From the NCBI GenBank assembly GCA_039720395.1, contig CM077833.1:10725133-10789132 (forward strand): 64,000 nucleotides of DNA. Direction: 5' to 3'. A model generated the notes under the pieces. The model had not been told where the DNA came from, ran no database searches, and saw only the letters and a program-made list of their open reading frames with translations. Positions 1 through 13,100 of the stretch are shown here, in pieces. Position 1 is the stretch's first letter. Each line of letters opens with the position of its first letter. Both the position numbers and the translations under genes were made by a program. The DNA is from Liquidambar formosana (lineage: Eukaryota > Streptophyta > Magnoliopsida > Saxifragales > Altingiaceae).

Positions 1-642
1 CTGGTTTTGGTTATTTTTGGGTTGGGTCATATTTGTGAGTATGCACAGTAATAGGGTTGGGTTATACACAACCCATTAATGACACAAATTACATAAACCA
101 TTAATGACCCAACCCAAAATATTTGAGTAAGTGGGAGCACATGCCTCCAAAGGCCCCCACGTGCCTCCGCCCCTGTGTGAGCATATACATCCATTATCCT
201 TTTTAAAAATAAAAATGAAATCTTGGGGATAAATATTGGAGCTTTACGATCGGAAACAAAAACCCTTGAAAAAAAAAACTGACAGTTGACCTTGCCATTG
301 GTGATGATAGATTGCTTGCTACAACAGTGGGAGGCCGTTCGATTTCCCTTCTCTTCTCTTGGGCCAAGCAATCTCTTTCTTTATCTCTTCTTTTGTTCAA
401 AAGAAATGAAGGATATTGTTTTTTAACCCAATGTTTTAAAGTTTTAAGTAAAACACTTTCTTTAGCTGAACGCTTCTTATTATGGGTTGTAAAAAAACAC
501 ACCTAATATATCCGAGGTGTGTGCACCTCCCATTGGGTGTACGCCCAACAGGTCTCCTGCCTTATTTTAATGCCTTGAGGCATTTTTGCCTCGTCTTGCC
601 ATGGGAATATTTCCTTCTTTTTTTTTTTTTTTGTTTTTTTTT
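1..642. other. Intergenic, no gene recognised
   Basis: AT-rich sequence with T-rich tracts and short open frames that show no protein-family similarity. The T tract at about 617-642 forms the left flank of the inverted-repeat element that follows. Confidence 0.5.
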
Positions 643-1584
643 GGGTGGCGATATTGCCACATCTCAAAACACTGCTTCCACATTAGTTCAAGTATATTTT
701 AATGAATGGCCATTTTACCCTTCAACAAAAGTCAAAACTAAGAAGCCATAGCCCCTACAAATGCGGGAGTCAAAGAACTCTCTTTCTATGTTGATCTTTG
801 CTGGTGATGAAGACTGATGCACTGTCGATAGTCGCCACCAATCCGTTTCCATTTCTCCCTCTACATACTCTACAATAATAGAGTAACAACTAGAGGAAAA
901 AAAGGAATAGAGAGAATAAAAATGGTGGTAGGGATGGGTTGCTCGTTGCCAGCAACAAGCTTGGCAGGCAAAAAATGGCAGATGAAATGGGGTGTTTTAG
1001 CAGTTGGCCAACATCGAACCATGGCCCTATTGTCATAGATTGGTCCATTTCACGGACGCATTTAAGCAATGGAGTGAAATATAGAAAAACCCATTTCGTT
1101 GGTAAGTTCACGCCTATTGGTGGTTCACGTCCATTTTGAATCAAGCATAGACCACCACATTCCACAGTGAGGTTGATGATTAGCCGCGAGCTCAAAGAAG
1201 ATTTGTTAGAACTACAACCTTTTTTTTTTTTTTTTTTTTTGACTTGCCCAATCTGGTGAGTGCTTAGTGATGACGAGGGCTTCAACACCATTTGTGAAGT
1301 AGCGCGCAGAAGCCACCATTGCTGCCCGTGTCATCGGGGTGTAGGGAGTGAAGTCGATGTTAGTGCCATTGCAGACGAAGGCCTTGACAAGGCGTGCTCG
1401 GATGTGTCGATCCTGTTGATGAAGCTCTTTGTCAATCTAGGAAGAGTTTAGTAGGGAAAAAAATTGGTATAAAAGGATCAAAATTGGTTTTGAATCTTGT
1501 TGATGAGGGTAAAATGGTCCATTCATTAAAAGATACCTTAATTGATGTGGAAGTAGTGTTTTGAGATGTGGCAATATTGCTACC
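643..1584. mobile_element. Non-autonomous TIR element (Mutator-like?)
   Basis: The two ends are inverted copies of each other over about 90 bases. The left end starts GGGTGGCGATATTGCC and the right end is the reverse complement of GGTAGCAATATTGCC. The match continues through the ACATCTCAAAACACT block and the GAATGGCCATTTTACCC-like block. The element sits between T tracts, so a 9-bp T-only target duplication is possible but uninformative. The interior has no transposase and may hold captured host sequence. Terminal repeats this long, without an encoded transposase, suggest a Mutator-like non-autonomous element; the family name is inference. A longer relative with the same ends lies at 40181-44080. 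Confidence 0.6.
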
Positions 1585-2499
1585 TTTTTTTTTATTATAT
1601 TATTTTAATAATGGTAAATGAGTATTACTCACACAAAGGGCCGAAACCCAAGTACAGAGTATACCAAAAGTATACTAAGTATCTAGAACATTATGAAGGC
1701 ATGGTATCAAATTATTTTGAAGATTCATTCATTTATCTAAAAGCTCTGAACCACTCCAACAAAAAGTGATCCTATACAAATATTGTTTAGTTGCTCCCAA
1801 GTGGACTCCTTATTGTCAAAAGTTCTATTGTTTTGTTTCGTCCAAATGGTCCAGAAGATGGCATGTGGGGCCATCTGCTAGATGAGCAAGCATTGTTTGT
1901 TTTTGTTCCTACATCTCCATCTATGTCACATGGACTCGGTAGTTACCCCTAGGGTACTTGTGTTGATACGACATGATATTGGTAGTAGTATGGATCCATG
2001 TAGAATTCGGCAACTAAAATTCGGACACGGCAAGGAAAGGAGAAGAAGAAGAAGAAGAAGAAGAAAGGAGAGAGAGAAAGAGAGAGACGAGAGGGTATAT
2101 ATCTTGTTGTCGGAAGCAGTCGGAGTTGCTGCTAGAGATGCTACTGGTGAGGTCAGTCGGAAGGAGATCGTCGTCTCCTCCCAAATTGTCATCGTTGACT
2201 TCTTCCAGATCATTGTTATCATCGTCGGTTGATCTCAAGGTAGAGATTGAGGGTTTCTTGCAAAAGAAGAACCCTATGATGGTTTATCATATTAGGTAAT
2301 TTTCAGTTTTTCAAATAGGCCTTCTTTTTAAAATTTTCAAAATGGCCAAAGTGTTGTACTATCCTTATATCAGCCCTTACAATAAACTATTATGATAATA
2401 CCACATAAAATTTGTAGGTTTTCAAATATACCCTTCAACAAAATTAGCTTATATATTTATATATATAGATACACATACATGTATCCCTGTATCCATAAT
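1585..2499. other. Intergenic; possible LINE-derived tail and AAG repeat
   Basis: No gene recognised. An AGA/AAG-rich simple repeat lies at about 2039-2085. The stretch around 1790-1880 resembles sequence usually found near plant LINE remains, but it is too decayed to assign. Confidence 0.35.
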
Positions 2500-3010
2500 C
2501 AAATTAGTGGATCCTTTTTGGCCGACTCTCTGTATTTTGAATTAGAAATTTAACTGAATCTGACACCTGGATACACACCCGCACCCTATTCCCGCACCCA
2601 AGTCCATGTAACATAGATCTCCATAATCTTGAGACATGTTGAACAATAGATAGCAACACTAGAATACCCATAGTCGTGCAGCTATTTTGCAATGAATGAG
2701 GAGATGGTCAATAAATTTAAGTCCCAACTTGCACATCACATACCTATTAGGTAGCTCAAATCCTCTCAATTGAAGATCAATAGTGAGGCATTTGCTTCAT
2801 GTGGCAGTCCTACAAAAAAAGGCCACCTTGGGTAGGAAAGAGGGTAACCTGATCTGAGAAGTTGGGAAGGAGGTGATCCCTAGGATCAATTAAGGTTTTA
2901 TAGAAGGACTTAACTAAGAACCTCCCATTAGGTTTTTCAGCCTAGACAATAGCATCTTCCACCCCCATCTCTAATATGCGGTCATAGAGTTGCGCAAGAA
3001 ACTCCTCTAT
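2500..3010 (-). mobile_element. Decayed L1-type LINE fragment (zf-RVT region)
   Basis: Read on the minus strand from about 3010 to 2500, several frames together resemble the zinc-finger-like zf-RVT region after the reverse transcriptase of plant L1 LINEs. There is a GRFLVKSFYKTL-like segment, then a PTQGGLFL-like stretch (compare P.KVAFFAW in intact copies), then a Cys/His-containing piece resembling DHLLIHC. Frame changes and stops are frequent, so this is a relic. Recognition rests on remembered family patterns, not an alignment. Confidence 0.5.
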
Positions 3011-5418
3011 CTCTTCAAACTCCTAGTTTTACAAATTTGTAATGAGAGTCATGCTCCAAGATGGTGTTTCCCATTAGTATTCAAAATCTCGGTGGTTTCG
3101 TCTGAGATCTTGCCGGGTCAACTTGGAATCGTCCAAGTCCGAGACGAGAATTCCTGCCGGTACTTATATAGAGGGTGAATATCTTCTCTTGATTGAGAAG
3201 CTCAAGATCTCGGACGAGATGGGACGAGTTGCATGAGATCTCGTTCCCCCGACTAGTCTCGATTGAAATCCCGTTCAATTCGCATGAGATTTTTCCTTTT
3301 TTGATCACCCTACCCCATACGTCCCATGCGAAAGCTATAAAGTGCGTGAATTGAAAAAGAAGATGCAAAAGGTGTAGAGAACACAATACAGCTTGCATCG
3401 ACTGTTGAGAGCATCTCTAGCTTCCCTTCTCTTAGATCTCATTCTTCTCATAGGTTTGGAATCGATAGGGTTGGCTTCGTCTCCTTTGAGTCGTCTGGGT
3501 TTGTCTTCGTAAGATTTGGTGTCGGGCAGTGATCCTTTCCTCCTAGAGTCGTTGGCTGTTGCTGTCGCTGGTTGTCTTTAGTTGCACGAGTCTCTTTCTT
3601 TCTTTCTCTCAAGAAGTGATAGCAGATTTGGTTCTTCTCCTTCTTTGGAATTCGAGTAAACTAGGTTTGTCTCCAGATCTGGTGTCAGGTGGTGATCATT
3701 GCCTCTCGGAGTCATCGGCCAACGATCATTGGTCTTCTTTGCTCTCTCTTCTTTAGTTGCATGAGCTTTTCTCTCAGGTTGTGATAGCAAAGCCTCAGAT
3801 CTGTTTTTTTTTTTCCTTTTAAAGTGTCAATGGTTTTTTTTCTTTCTTTTCTTTCCTTTGGTCGGTGGTTCCTTTTTTTTTTTCCTTAAAATTTTCATTA
3901 TTTTGTGAGTTCATTATCAATTATCTAGAAAGAAAAAAAACCAAAAACAAAAAACCAAATGTATAGGTTTATAAGAAATTGGGGGTCAGGTTACGGGAAA
4001 ATTATACTTTTTTTTTTCTTTCTGAAATGATAATTTTTAAAATTTTGAGAATATGAATGTTCGATAAAAGAAAATTGTTTCCCAAATCGCAAACTAATTT
4101 CCCAAGGTCAAGAGCATCGCTAGTGCCTATTTTTATGTTTTTGACCATATTAGGTGCCTTTAAGTTCATTATTTTGCTTATTTGATGGTTCCGATGTAAT
4201 CATCATATTTTAAAAAAAATTTCTATGATTTTTTTTTGGATTTTTTCGAATACTTTTTCATGCATAAAGTTGCATCTCGCCCAAGATTTGATGGGTTGGA
4301 TAAGACCGAGATGACTAAGACCTAAATGCGACATGGACCAAGACCGAGACTTTGAATAATGTTTCCCCTGACCTATCAACATACTCCATAACCTGACCCT
4401 CCCTATCTACCGAGAAAAGAGAAACCTCTTTTTCTTGTATGCTTCGATCCGTATATTCCAAACTTTCTACTATTAAGTTTTGTGTGCTTCAATTCATATA
4501 TTTCCTCTTCCTCTTCAAGAATCAAATTTCCTCTTCCTCTTCAAGAATCATTTTCCTTTTACTGCAGAAAAAAAGCCTAACTGTGGATAGAACTTATCAT
4601 TTCCTTTATTTGTTCTTTGAATTTTTATTGCCTGGATTGTTGCTTGCAGATATTTTCACATCTTATGAACTTTCTATTCCTTCTCTTTGCCATCAGATCT
4701 CTATTAAATTGTGGCCAAGATTTTATTTGAGCATCATTGGCTTCCAAATATGAAGCTATATTTTCATTTTACAGAAAGTAAGCAGGTTCCTTATTCTTCC
4801 CAAAATAAATCTCTTCAGAATAAAGTGAATTTTCTTCCTCAAAAGGGAATACTGAAGAACACTTATTGTCTCTTTACCCCAAGTATCTTCAAAGAAGAGC
4901 CTCAGTGAAAGCTCTTTGCTGAATTAGCTATTTTCGTGAAAGAATTGAGCAGTAGTGACGATGAAGCATCTTCCTGCTTGTCCTCTATACCAACCATGTC
5001 AGGAAAAAATTATGAAGATGATTAATACGGAATATATCTCACCTGAGTTGAATGAAAGTCTTCCAGATCTTAAGTGACTTTATCAAAAGATTGTCCCCCA
5101 AGTCTCAATATAGTGAAATGATTCCTTTCCTTTTATCTCATGTGGTGCAACTCCATTTAAGCAAGTTCATGTGGCGTGCACACTTTTATAAAGATATTCT
5201 TGTTGGGCTTAAGCAGGTCTGAGGTCCATGGATCAAGAAGGTTTTTTGTCCACAGCATTTGGCTATAAACAGGGGTGGCTTCTTATATTGAGGGAATGAG
5301 GGGCATCTTGAATTTTAAGTCTCTAAAATTTATTTATGTCTAAATTAAGGGTGAACTTGAGTGTGTAAGTCTAAGTGTTTGTCTCTCTCTCTCTTTGAAT
5401 GCTACTTCATATATAAGG
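3011..5418. other. Intergenic with decayed coding-like stretch
   Basis: No intact gene. Around 3060-3350 there are repeated short ATCTCG/GAGACGAG motifs. Between about 4440 and 5100 the + strand has coding-like composition with runs of open frame broken by stops. It could be an old transposon or host pseudogene; I do not recognise the protein. Confidence 0.35.
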
Positions 5419-5564
5419 TGAGCATGTGCTGATATAAATTTTATCGACACCTGCATCGGGGGTTGTACCTCATGCATTAGTGGGTTATGGGGTACATTGG
5501 GCCAATGCACGGGGTACAACCCCCAATGCTTGGTGCTGATATAACTTATATCAACACGTGCTGA
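5419..5564. mobile_element. Small palindromic MITE
   Basis: The ends form an imperfect inverted repeat. AGCATGTGCTGATATAAAT on the left pairs with the reverse complement of TTATATCAACACGTGCT on the right. An inner inverted pair is built from GGGGTTGTACC and GGTACAACCCC. The whole unit is about 146 bp with no coding capacity, as for a foldback MITE. The same AGCACGTGCTGATATA terminus recurs near 33598, 37200 and 40110, so this is a dispersed family. Confidence 0.6.
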
Positions 5565-7551
5565 CCTGATTAGGACTGATAATACATTTTTTTTTCTTTA
5601 ATGTTTTATGTAGTCATGTAATATTTCTTTTATGCGGATAAAGTTTACAGGAGATGGTTGACAGTCTGACCACCTAGTCTGGTCTGGTTTTTAAAACATT
5701 GCTTGATAGTATCTGGATGAGGTAATGGAAGCAAAATATGGAGGAAGGAATCTTGGAAATACAATCAATGTTTACAATATTAAATTGTTTAAGGAGCATG
5801 CGAGTTTTTTTTGTTGGAAATGCAAATTGGGGTGGCTTGCATGTGGTGTACAGGTGTGTGATGGCAGGGTTCAAAACGATTCTATTTATGCCCAAAGTGC
5901 TTGGGATGCTTTCTTCTTCTCTCAGCGCGTACAGTGCATAGGCTAAGAATCTATTCCCTGTTTTTCATTTGTGGTTCTGTGGGTAGTCCTTGAATCTAGA
6001 AAGAAAACAGAAATAGAATAAGATTCCACTTTTAATTTGAATTCTAATAAGTTCCCTGGCATGCTTGGCATGTAGGCTATGTAATTTTTTTGTTCTCCTT
6101 AATGAAGTGTTATTTAGCCCAAAATATAGGTTTGACTGCATGATGCCCTCAAAGAAACCCAAGAACTTATTATTAGTACAGACACATGTATATTAATAAT
6201 ATATTCTTTCAAGTCTTTTATAGGACTTCATTAAGTGACAACAAAAACAACTGGAGTATAATTGCTTGGCTTTGTTTTTGGTTATTTGAGGGGGAAAGGA
6301 ATGCTGGGGTGTTTGGGGATAAATTTGAGTTTGAGGAAGAGGTGTGGGATAGAGTTAGAATTATAGCTTCTTTCTGGGCATTGGCTTCCAGTGCCTTGGT
6401 TGGAGTCCCTTTGTTTGCTATCAAGTATGATTGGAAGTTGGTTTGTGAAGGATAGGTTGCTCTTGTTATGTAATCTTTTTGCTTTTGGGTGGGGATGCCT
6501 TGTCCCTCCATCATTTTTATTTTTCTGTTACATTAATGAAGTTTTAATTTTGCTATTACATTAATAAAATCTTATGTTTGTTGCTGATCCAAAATAAAAA
6601 TAAAAAATAAAAAAAAATCGCTTGGATGACATTATCTTTATTATCATATTTTTTGCTAGACTTCTCACTAGTAGCACGACTCTGAGAGTAACTGGCATTT
6701 GGTTTGATCATGCAATATCAGACTCTGGTTGACATGATTTTATTTTATTTTTTACTTAGGTTTTTCAGACATTAGGGAAAAAATTTCTGAACAAAATGCT
6801 TGACATTTTTGGCTCAGTTTTTTCCCCCATGTTTTTTAGATTTGTCATTCCTTGGCCTTGGTCTCATGGAGAACTAATGTTGTCTTAATCCATGGGAAGG
6901 TAATAAACAAATTTGCTACAATTTCTGGGCTTTCATATTTTAGTTATCCCTTCCCTTCATGGGAATTAAGAAATCCACCATTTCAGCACCTCTCTACCAA
7001 GCAGAGAAAACTGATGCAAATACATCCATTTTGTCGTGATATAGTGATGAACTTAGATGATAGACCTTGCAGTTCAAAGATACACCTGGATGTATCTATT
7101 GGGCATGTGCCGCACCAAGGTAGACATTTTGTTCAAATTATTAGCTTTAGTTCATTGTTCCTTTGGTGTATATTGTTCTGTAGGTGTGTGCATCAAATTC
7201 AAATGGTTTGGGATCTCACGATTTAATATTTTCAAACTAATGTTTGTATTCATACATAACACCCTACTCATGTTGCAGGTTCTCTCTTTTTGGTAATTGG
7301 ATTCAATAATCTAAAAGCTACTCATGTTACACTTTACATGTTCAATTATTCCTATTAATGCAGTGATTGTCTTATAAATACTTAATATGGGAGGAAATCT
7401 GGTTATTGGCAGAGATCACTTTTATAACAATAAGAACTTTTTAGAAGTATGAAATTATGAATATATGAATATATGTCTAGGTATATCCTATGGTAGATGA
7501 AGTTTTTCTTCCATGAAATCTAAGTTGGAACACCATTTTTGTTTGTAGCAG
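5565..7551. other. Intergenic or intronic sequence upstream of the AMK2-like exon
   Basis: No further adenylate-kinase exon could be recognised here. The stretch is AT-rich with A-rich runs (about 6590-6620) and short uninformative frames. If the AMK2-like exon belongs to a working gene, this is intron and the other exons lie before the window. Confidence 0.4.
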
Positions 7552-7656
7552 GTCGATGGAAATGTTTCCAAGGAGGATGTGTTTGCACAAATTGACGGTG
7601 CTTTAACAATGCTTCTTGAGATAAAAAAGGCGACTACTGGATCTGTTGCTGCATAG
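7552..7656 (+). CDS. Terminal exon of AMK2-type adenylate kinase (partial)
   Basis: This 105-base exon follows a good acceptor (pyrimidine-rich GTTTGTAGCAG) and encodes 34 residues plus a TAG stop. The residues VDGNVSKEDVFAQID and the tail ending TTGSVAA match the C-terminus of plant chloroplast adenylate kinase 2 (AMK2), where an EGNRSKEEVFAQID-like segment precedes a short variable tail. That enzyme interconverts 2 ADP and ATP plus AMP in plastids. Only the last exon is visible. The nucleotide-binding P-loop, AMP-binding and lid exons were not found, so the rest lies upstream of the window or is lost. In Arabidopsis AMK2 (At5g47840) neighbours CCR4 (At5g47850), and a CCR4 homologue lies 18 kb away here, which supports the call. 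Confidence 0.62.
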   Translation, partial: VDGNVSKEDVFAQIDGALTMLLEIKKATTGSVAA

Positions 7657-9626
7657 AAAGATATAAAAGAAAAGGTAGAAAATTTGTGGCTATTGTGAAA
7701 ATTCATTCAGTTTTCTTTTCTGTATTATTGCTGAGATTTATCATTATCAATATATATATATATATGCATCAATGAGATTTATGTAATTTAAATAGACCAA
7801 TGTTCAGTGTACTCATTTTTTTCTTGTTTGAAAAACACTTCTTCTTACTCCTATATTGCCTTTGTTATTTTGACTGTCATTATATCATGGAGTCAGGATC
7901 AAATAAATAATATTTTTTTAAAGACCCATGTTTCAATAAGGCCATCGTTGGATAGGATCCCTTCCAGGTTTGTCATGTATGCAAAGATTGATCAAATATC
8001 ATTATCCATTGGATGCATAAATAACATTTTCTAAATTTAAGAAAAGTGATAAAATAAACTGTAATTGGAGTATTTTATGATTAGGACGACCTTGAATCTC
8101 TGTCACATATGCATAGCAGGCATTAAATGAGGACCAGATATCAACCGGACTGGTAAGTGGGTTGTGGGATGTTGCCCATAATACGGGCATAACGTATTTT
8201 GTGAGAAAGAATCCAATTGAGGCTGTGAGACAATGCCATAAAGTACAGGTTGGACTGAGTTAGGGTTCATTGGATGATGAGGATTGACGAAACCATACCA
8301 GGCACTTGTGCCCCGTTTGTCATTACTTCTGAAAAATGACTTACTTGTAATGCAAAGCACGTCGCGACCAAGTTACTTGTTTTACTTAATATTTATATGC
8401 CAAATTCTCGGTTCTTGAATGATGTATAGGAGGTTAAAAAAGATAGGAAACACTTTCTTGAAGTTTGAAAATGTTACCTAGTAGGGTGATGAGAAGTTAC
8501 ATTTTTATTAAAACTACAATAGTTGTCCATTTAAGATCCCTTAAATTTACCGATCATGCCATTATCGTCTTCATTATACCAAGTTTTTAGAGCCACCAAA
8601 CTTCATCCATAGTTTTCCATTTTTTAATTATCTTTCTTTTCTTTTAATTTCAATGTGTTTTGTCTCTTTGCAGATCATATTCTCTCTTGCTCTCAATCAT
8701 TCGCAATTGTAACAAAGCCCCCAAAGTCTCTTTTTATATGCAAGAATGCATGAAATCACTCATCAGGTTCACTATAGTCAATGGTGTTTGCCCTAACTTT
8801 TTTCAAGCTGAGCTATAAATGAGCACAGGCCAAGTTGAGTTTGGTGGCTTCTCTTTAGTCAATGGTGCTTGCGTCCTTTTGCTTTCACATGTTCATGGGT
8901 AAAAAAAGAAAAGAAAAATCCATTGCTGCCCACGTCTAAAGGTGGAAGTCACTTGGCTACAAGGTTACTCTCACTTACTCCTTTCCAGAACTACTATATA
9001 CGACAACATTTGGGTGCTTGTTTTATTGAGTTCTAGGCTTCTAGCCGTTGGATCTCGTGATGAGATCTTAGCTATTGTTTGTTTTTACGATAAATACATT
9101 TACACTCCCTCTAATTAATATCTGAAAATTATAGATATATCCCCTCTAGTGTTTGAAATTACATTGCCATCCCGTACTTCACAAAATAAATTATAGTGAC
9201 ACCCACTCAAGTTAGCCACAGTCCATAATTCCATTCCGATTGGTTGACATCATGAATTTTTTTCTTTTTTTTAAATTTATTTACAAAATACCTAAATTAC
9301 CCTTAGATACTTATTGTTTGAACATTTAAACATTATAATTCGATATAATCTCACCATTGTTGTGTTTCTCAAACAAACCAAAGACTTTCATGTTCTTCTC
9401 TAATTTGTTAATGTATGGTAGCTCAAAAAACAAAAAAACAAGTTACAAGAGAATGCATGGCATTTACAATGTGCCAATTATGGGAGTGCATGTCACATTT
9501 TGCAAGATTGTAAGAGTATTAGTTCACTAACACGGCTGAGAGGAGTAATCAACTAGTGAGATGGGCTGGCCCTTCTAATAGAATTCCAATCGACGTCAGC
9601 ACTTTCACTTCTAATAGAATTTCACG
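7657..9626. other. Intergenic; 3' region of AMK2-like exon and repeat family
   Basis: The first few hundred bases may be the 3' UTR of the AMK2-like transcript. At about 9090-9210 lies one copy of a dispersed repeat related to TTACACTCCCTCT...ATTACATTGCCATCCC; other copies are at about 23880-24030 (inverted) and 61498-61550. No gene recognised. Confidence 0.4.
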
Positions 9627-9845
9627 CTAAAGAGATCGAAAAAACAAAATACCAGAAAGGGTGGGCGACCAGATGATATAGTCCTCTTTAGCAGAGCGCG
9701 GCAAGAGATTGACAGGCATAGACCCTTTTAACTCAATGAGGTCAGCTGAGTCAGTTTCAGGCCAAATCCATCTGTTATGAGCGGCAATAGTGTTGACTTT
9801 AGAATTCAAAAGGATGACAGTATCAGAAGCAATTCTACTACCCAT
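9627..9845 (-). mobile_element. L1-type LINE fragment
   Basis: A 72-codon open frame contains HNRWIWPETDSADLIEL and then KEDYIIWSPTLSGILFFRS. This is the pattern between the reverse transcriptase and zf-RVT regions of plant L1 LINEs (W.WP...L, then D...W.P..SG.F....). It has no flanking LINE domains and is a truncated relic. The identification is from remembered family patterns. Confidence 0.5.
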
Positions 9846-10129
9846 GAGAGGAAATATAGGCCCTACGGATGCCGAGAATCATTCCAAAGGAAAGTCTTGA
9901 AGCAGCCGCCTTTCATCTAGTAAAGTCAAATTCATTATAAAGGCTCTTGACCCAGTCTCTTTTTATTATTTGACTTTCCACGACAATCTTTAATGAAGGA
10001 ATCTCTAATACGGTCTTCATCCCATACACTTAAAAAGCATCTTTATTTTCATTCCACTTACTTGTACGGTAAAACTTATACATATATACATACTAGAAAG
10101 AACTCCCGTCATGCGCGAGAATTGCAAAC

Positions 10130-13100
10130 TCTAGAATAATATTGCAGGTTTAACTTTTCACTCCTTATTAGGACCACCACGAGTTACGTTTAATCTGGGC
10201 ATTAGTTGATACCAAGTGAAAGTTATATTATGTTGGTAAAAAAGAAATGAGGGCAACTCATGTGTTCAAAAATATGAATATCTTAAGAAAATACTAGTAA
10301 TCCATAATATAATTTCCTAAACAACAAAGACCCGTGTAATGTGTGGGAATCATAAATAAATATCGTCAATTCAAATACTTAGTGAAAACGTGACAACCTA
10401 TTTAAATAAAGGCGAAAATCCAAAAGAATATAAGTTGAAGGAAAAATATTTATTCATTGACTAAACTTTTGTCAAGTACACTTTCAAAAACCAATCAAAA
10501 CACAATAATTGTTTCTATAATGAACTAAGCTCTCAGGACCCTCATCTTACATGCCTTGACTTGAGGATCTCGATGTTTGTGTTTAGCGTTCTGCATTGTT
10601 CAAAATAATTGAGTCATACACCCACTCAAAAAAAAAAGAAAATTGTAATATTATTTACCTCCATATGAACAACAAATTAAGCGTAACCGAACTTGTAAAG
10701 TTTCCAAAAACCATTAGTATAACCTGCAAAAAAAGTATGCAAGGCATTATTTAAATTTTTATACAACAAATGAAATTAGGAAAAAGAATGCATCACAATC
10801 ACCTATGCTATACATCTACTATACATAAGCATATCTGCATATGCATTCACATAAATTATGAATTGTTGTAGAATGAAAGAATGAGTATATAGATCATTAA
10901 ACAAAATATAAATTTCCTACACTTAGTGGTCTCAAAAGCTCTCAAGTGGAAAGATCATGACTTAATCATGAGAAGAAATTTTGAATACTTGTAGGAGTAA
11001 ATAGGTCATTAAATAAAATTCAGATATCCAAAAGTTAGTGGGCATTTACCATCAAGGAATGGAACGAATCAAATTGTGATTTTAAACTTCCATTTTCATG
11101 TAGATGAAACAACCACTGCAAGGGAAGGAAAAACTTTTTAAAAAATAACATAACAGTAAGATGATATCAAGAAAATAAAAGAAAACCTAAGGAAAACAAC
11201 ATTACATTTAAAAAATAAACAATACAGATTTCGGTTTAGATTGAAATCTCAACTCTAGTAAGGCAAATAGCAAGAGATACCTGTACGTGGAGGCAATAGT
11301 GAGCCATAAACCAACTATTTAAATATGATAAATCGAACAAACAAAACTCTACAATTCGAACATGCTTTACACCCAACTGAAAAGAAAAAAAAAAAAAAAA
11401 GGAGAGCAAAGAACTCAATAATTATCAGAAGTATTGCAAATAGTCATCCTTTACCTTATACTTCAATAAGTTTTAGGGAAAAAAAGAAAAAAAAAAAAAG
11501 AGAAAAGCATACCTCTAAAAAGTCACTCCATGTACATGACACAGTTTAATACAGATGTGAACGTAAGGCACTTCGATTAACATTGAGAGAGAGAAAAAAG
11601 GGGAATCTGAAATCATATACATTGATAAGAACAAATACTACACTTAAGTATAGTTAGAAGACTAAGAAGGGTATCTAAAATCCTATCTCCATTTTGATCA
11701 ATCTCATAATAGGCTCTTTTGCTATAATGTACCTGAAAAGGAAGAGAATAACTGTTAGAAAAGATAAATGAAAGGGGGAAAAACATGAACCAATCAAAAT
11801 ATAATTAATATGTATAAACTATCCTTAGAAAAGAGAAGGGTAGATAAGAAAATAGCATTTTGGGATGACAACACATACTTTCGCTAAATAAAGAAGCAAA
11901 CTCGAATATTTAAAGATACAAAAGCTCATGACATGGATTTTTTTATCTTCTCACTTAATCCCAAGGTTACTCTTTAAAAATGGAAAAAAAGGCAATTAGC
12001 TAATGTTAGTCCAGCTAAGCAAGGTCCTAAGAGGGATGAGCATGAGCTTGAGCTCAATAAAGTCCTAACATTTATTTTCTAAATACAAAGTGGTTGCTCT
12101 CAAGAATAAACCTGTCATATTCGTGCTTGGCTCAAGAAAGCCATGCTATAGTTCAATAATTTTAGTTCACTCTACAATGCAGTGCACACAATACTTCAAA
12201 TATTTTTAGTAATATTATCCCCATGCCTACTACGGTATCAATTGAAGGACAAAATCAAAGTCATTAATATATAGAAAAAAAATTCAATTTTTATACCTCA
12301 AGTGAATTCATGAATGTAAGAGTATAAATATGAGATTAAAATAAAATCGTTAGTCATAAGTGACATGCCTTCGCAATGGAGCCCTCTTAAATGGTATCTA
12401 CTACATAAAGTATTAAGGTGCAAAAATCAATTTAACCATAGCCTAATTTGAACCCTCTTGGACCCATTTCTTATAAGTTGCTCTTTGCAATGCGCATATA
12501 GACCTTTACCAAAAGAGAAAAGAAACACCATCTATACAAAAAATTATTGATATCAATCAAATGATGTACTAAATCAAAGATGGATCACCCACTTTAGAGA
12601 AGAGGCGTGGCCTTAACCAAGAGGAACCCCACCCCCCACTCCGACTAAAATCAACAACTCGAAAACATTTATTGACCTCCACCTCTATTGATATAGCCAA
12701 ACTAATTTAATCAGCGAATTCTTATAAATAAAATAAATAAATAAATAAATAGTCAGCACATTCAATGAGAAACCTCTATTTTTTACATTTTTAGAGACAA
12801 AACATAAGAAAAGTGTACTAATTATACAACTTGAATTGCTTAAGGCTTATTCGTTTTATGTTAGTTAAGTATGAATCCCTTCTTCCTGTCCTCTCTCTCC
12901 CTATCATGTGCAGGCACACACACACAATCTTGGAGTGTGAACTTGAAACCGCAACTTTTGCAAATAATGGTAATTAAATAAAGAAAAGCTATAACGAAGT
13001 TCTCTTTCAACGATGTATCTAACACAAATTTAACAAAAAATAAGAATGATGTATCACAGATTTAATATACCTACTCTTACACCAAAGGCTCCTCTGTTTG

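Noticed and set aside
4440..5100. Possible pararetrovirus-like or transposon coding region
   Set aside because: Stops in every frame and no diagnostic motif; cannot be assigned to any family.
1..7551. Upstream adenylate-kinase exons for the AMK2-like C-terminus
   Set aside because: No P-loop, AMP-binding or lid-domain coding segment is visible in either strand's frames.
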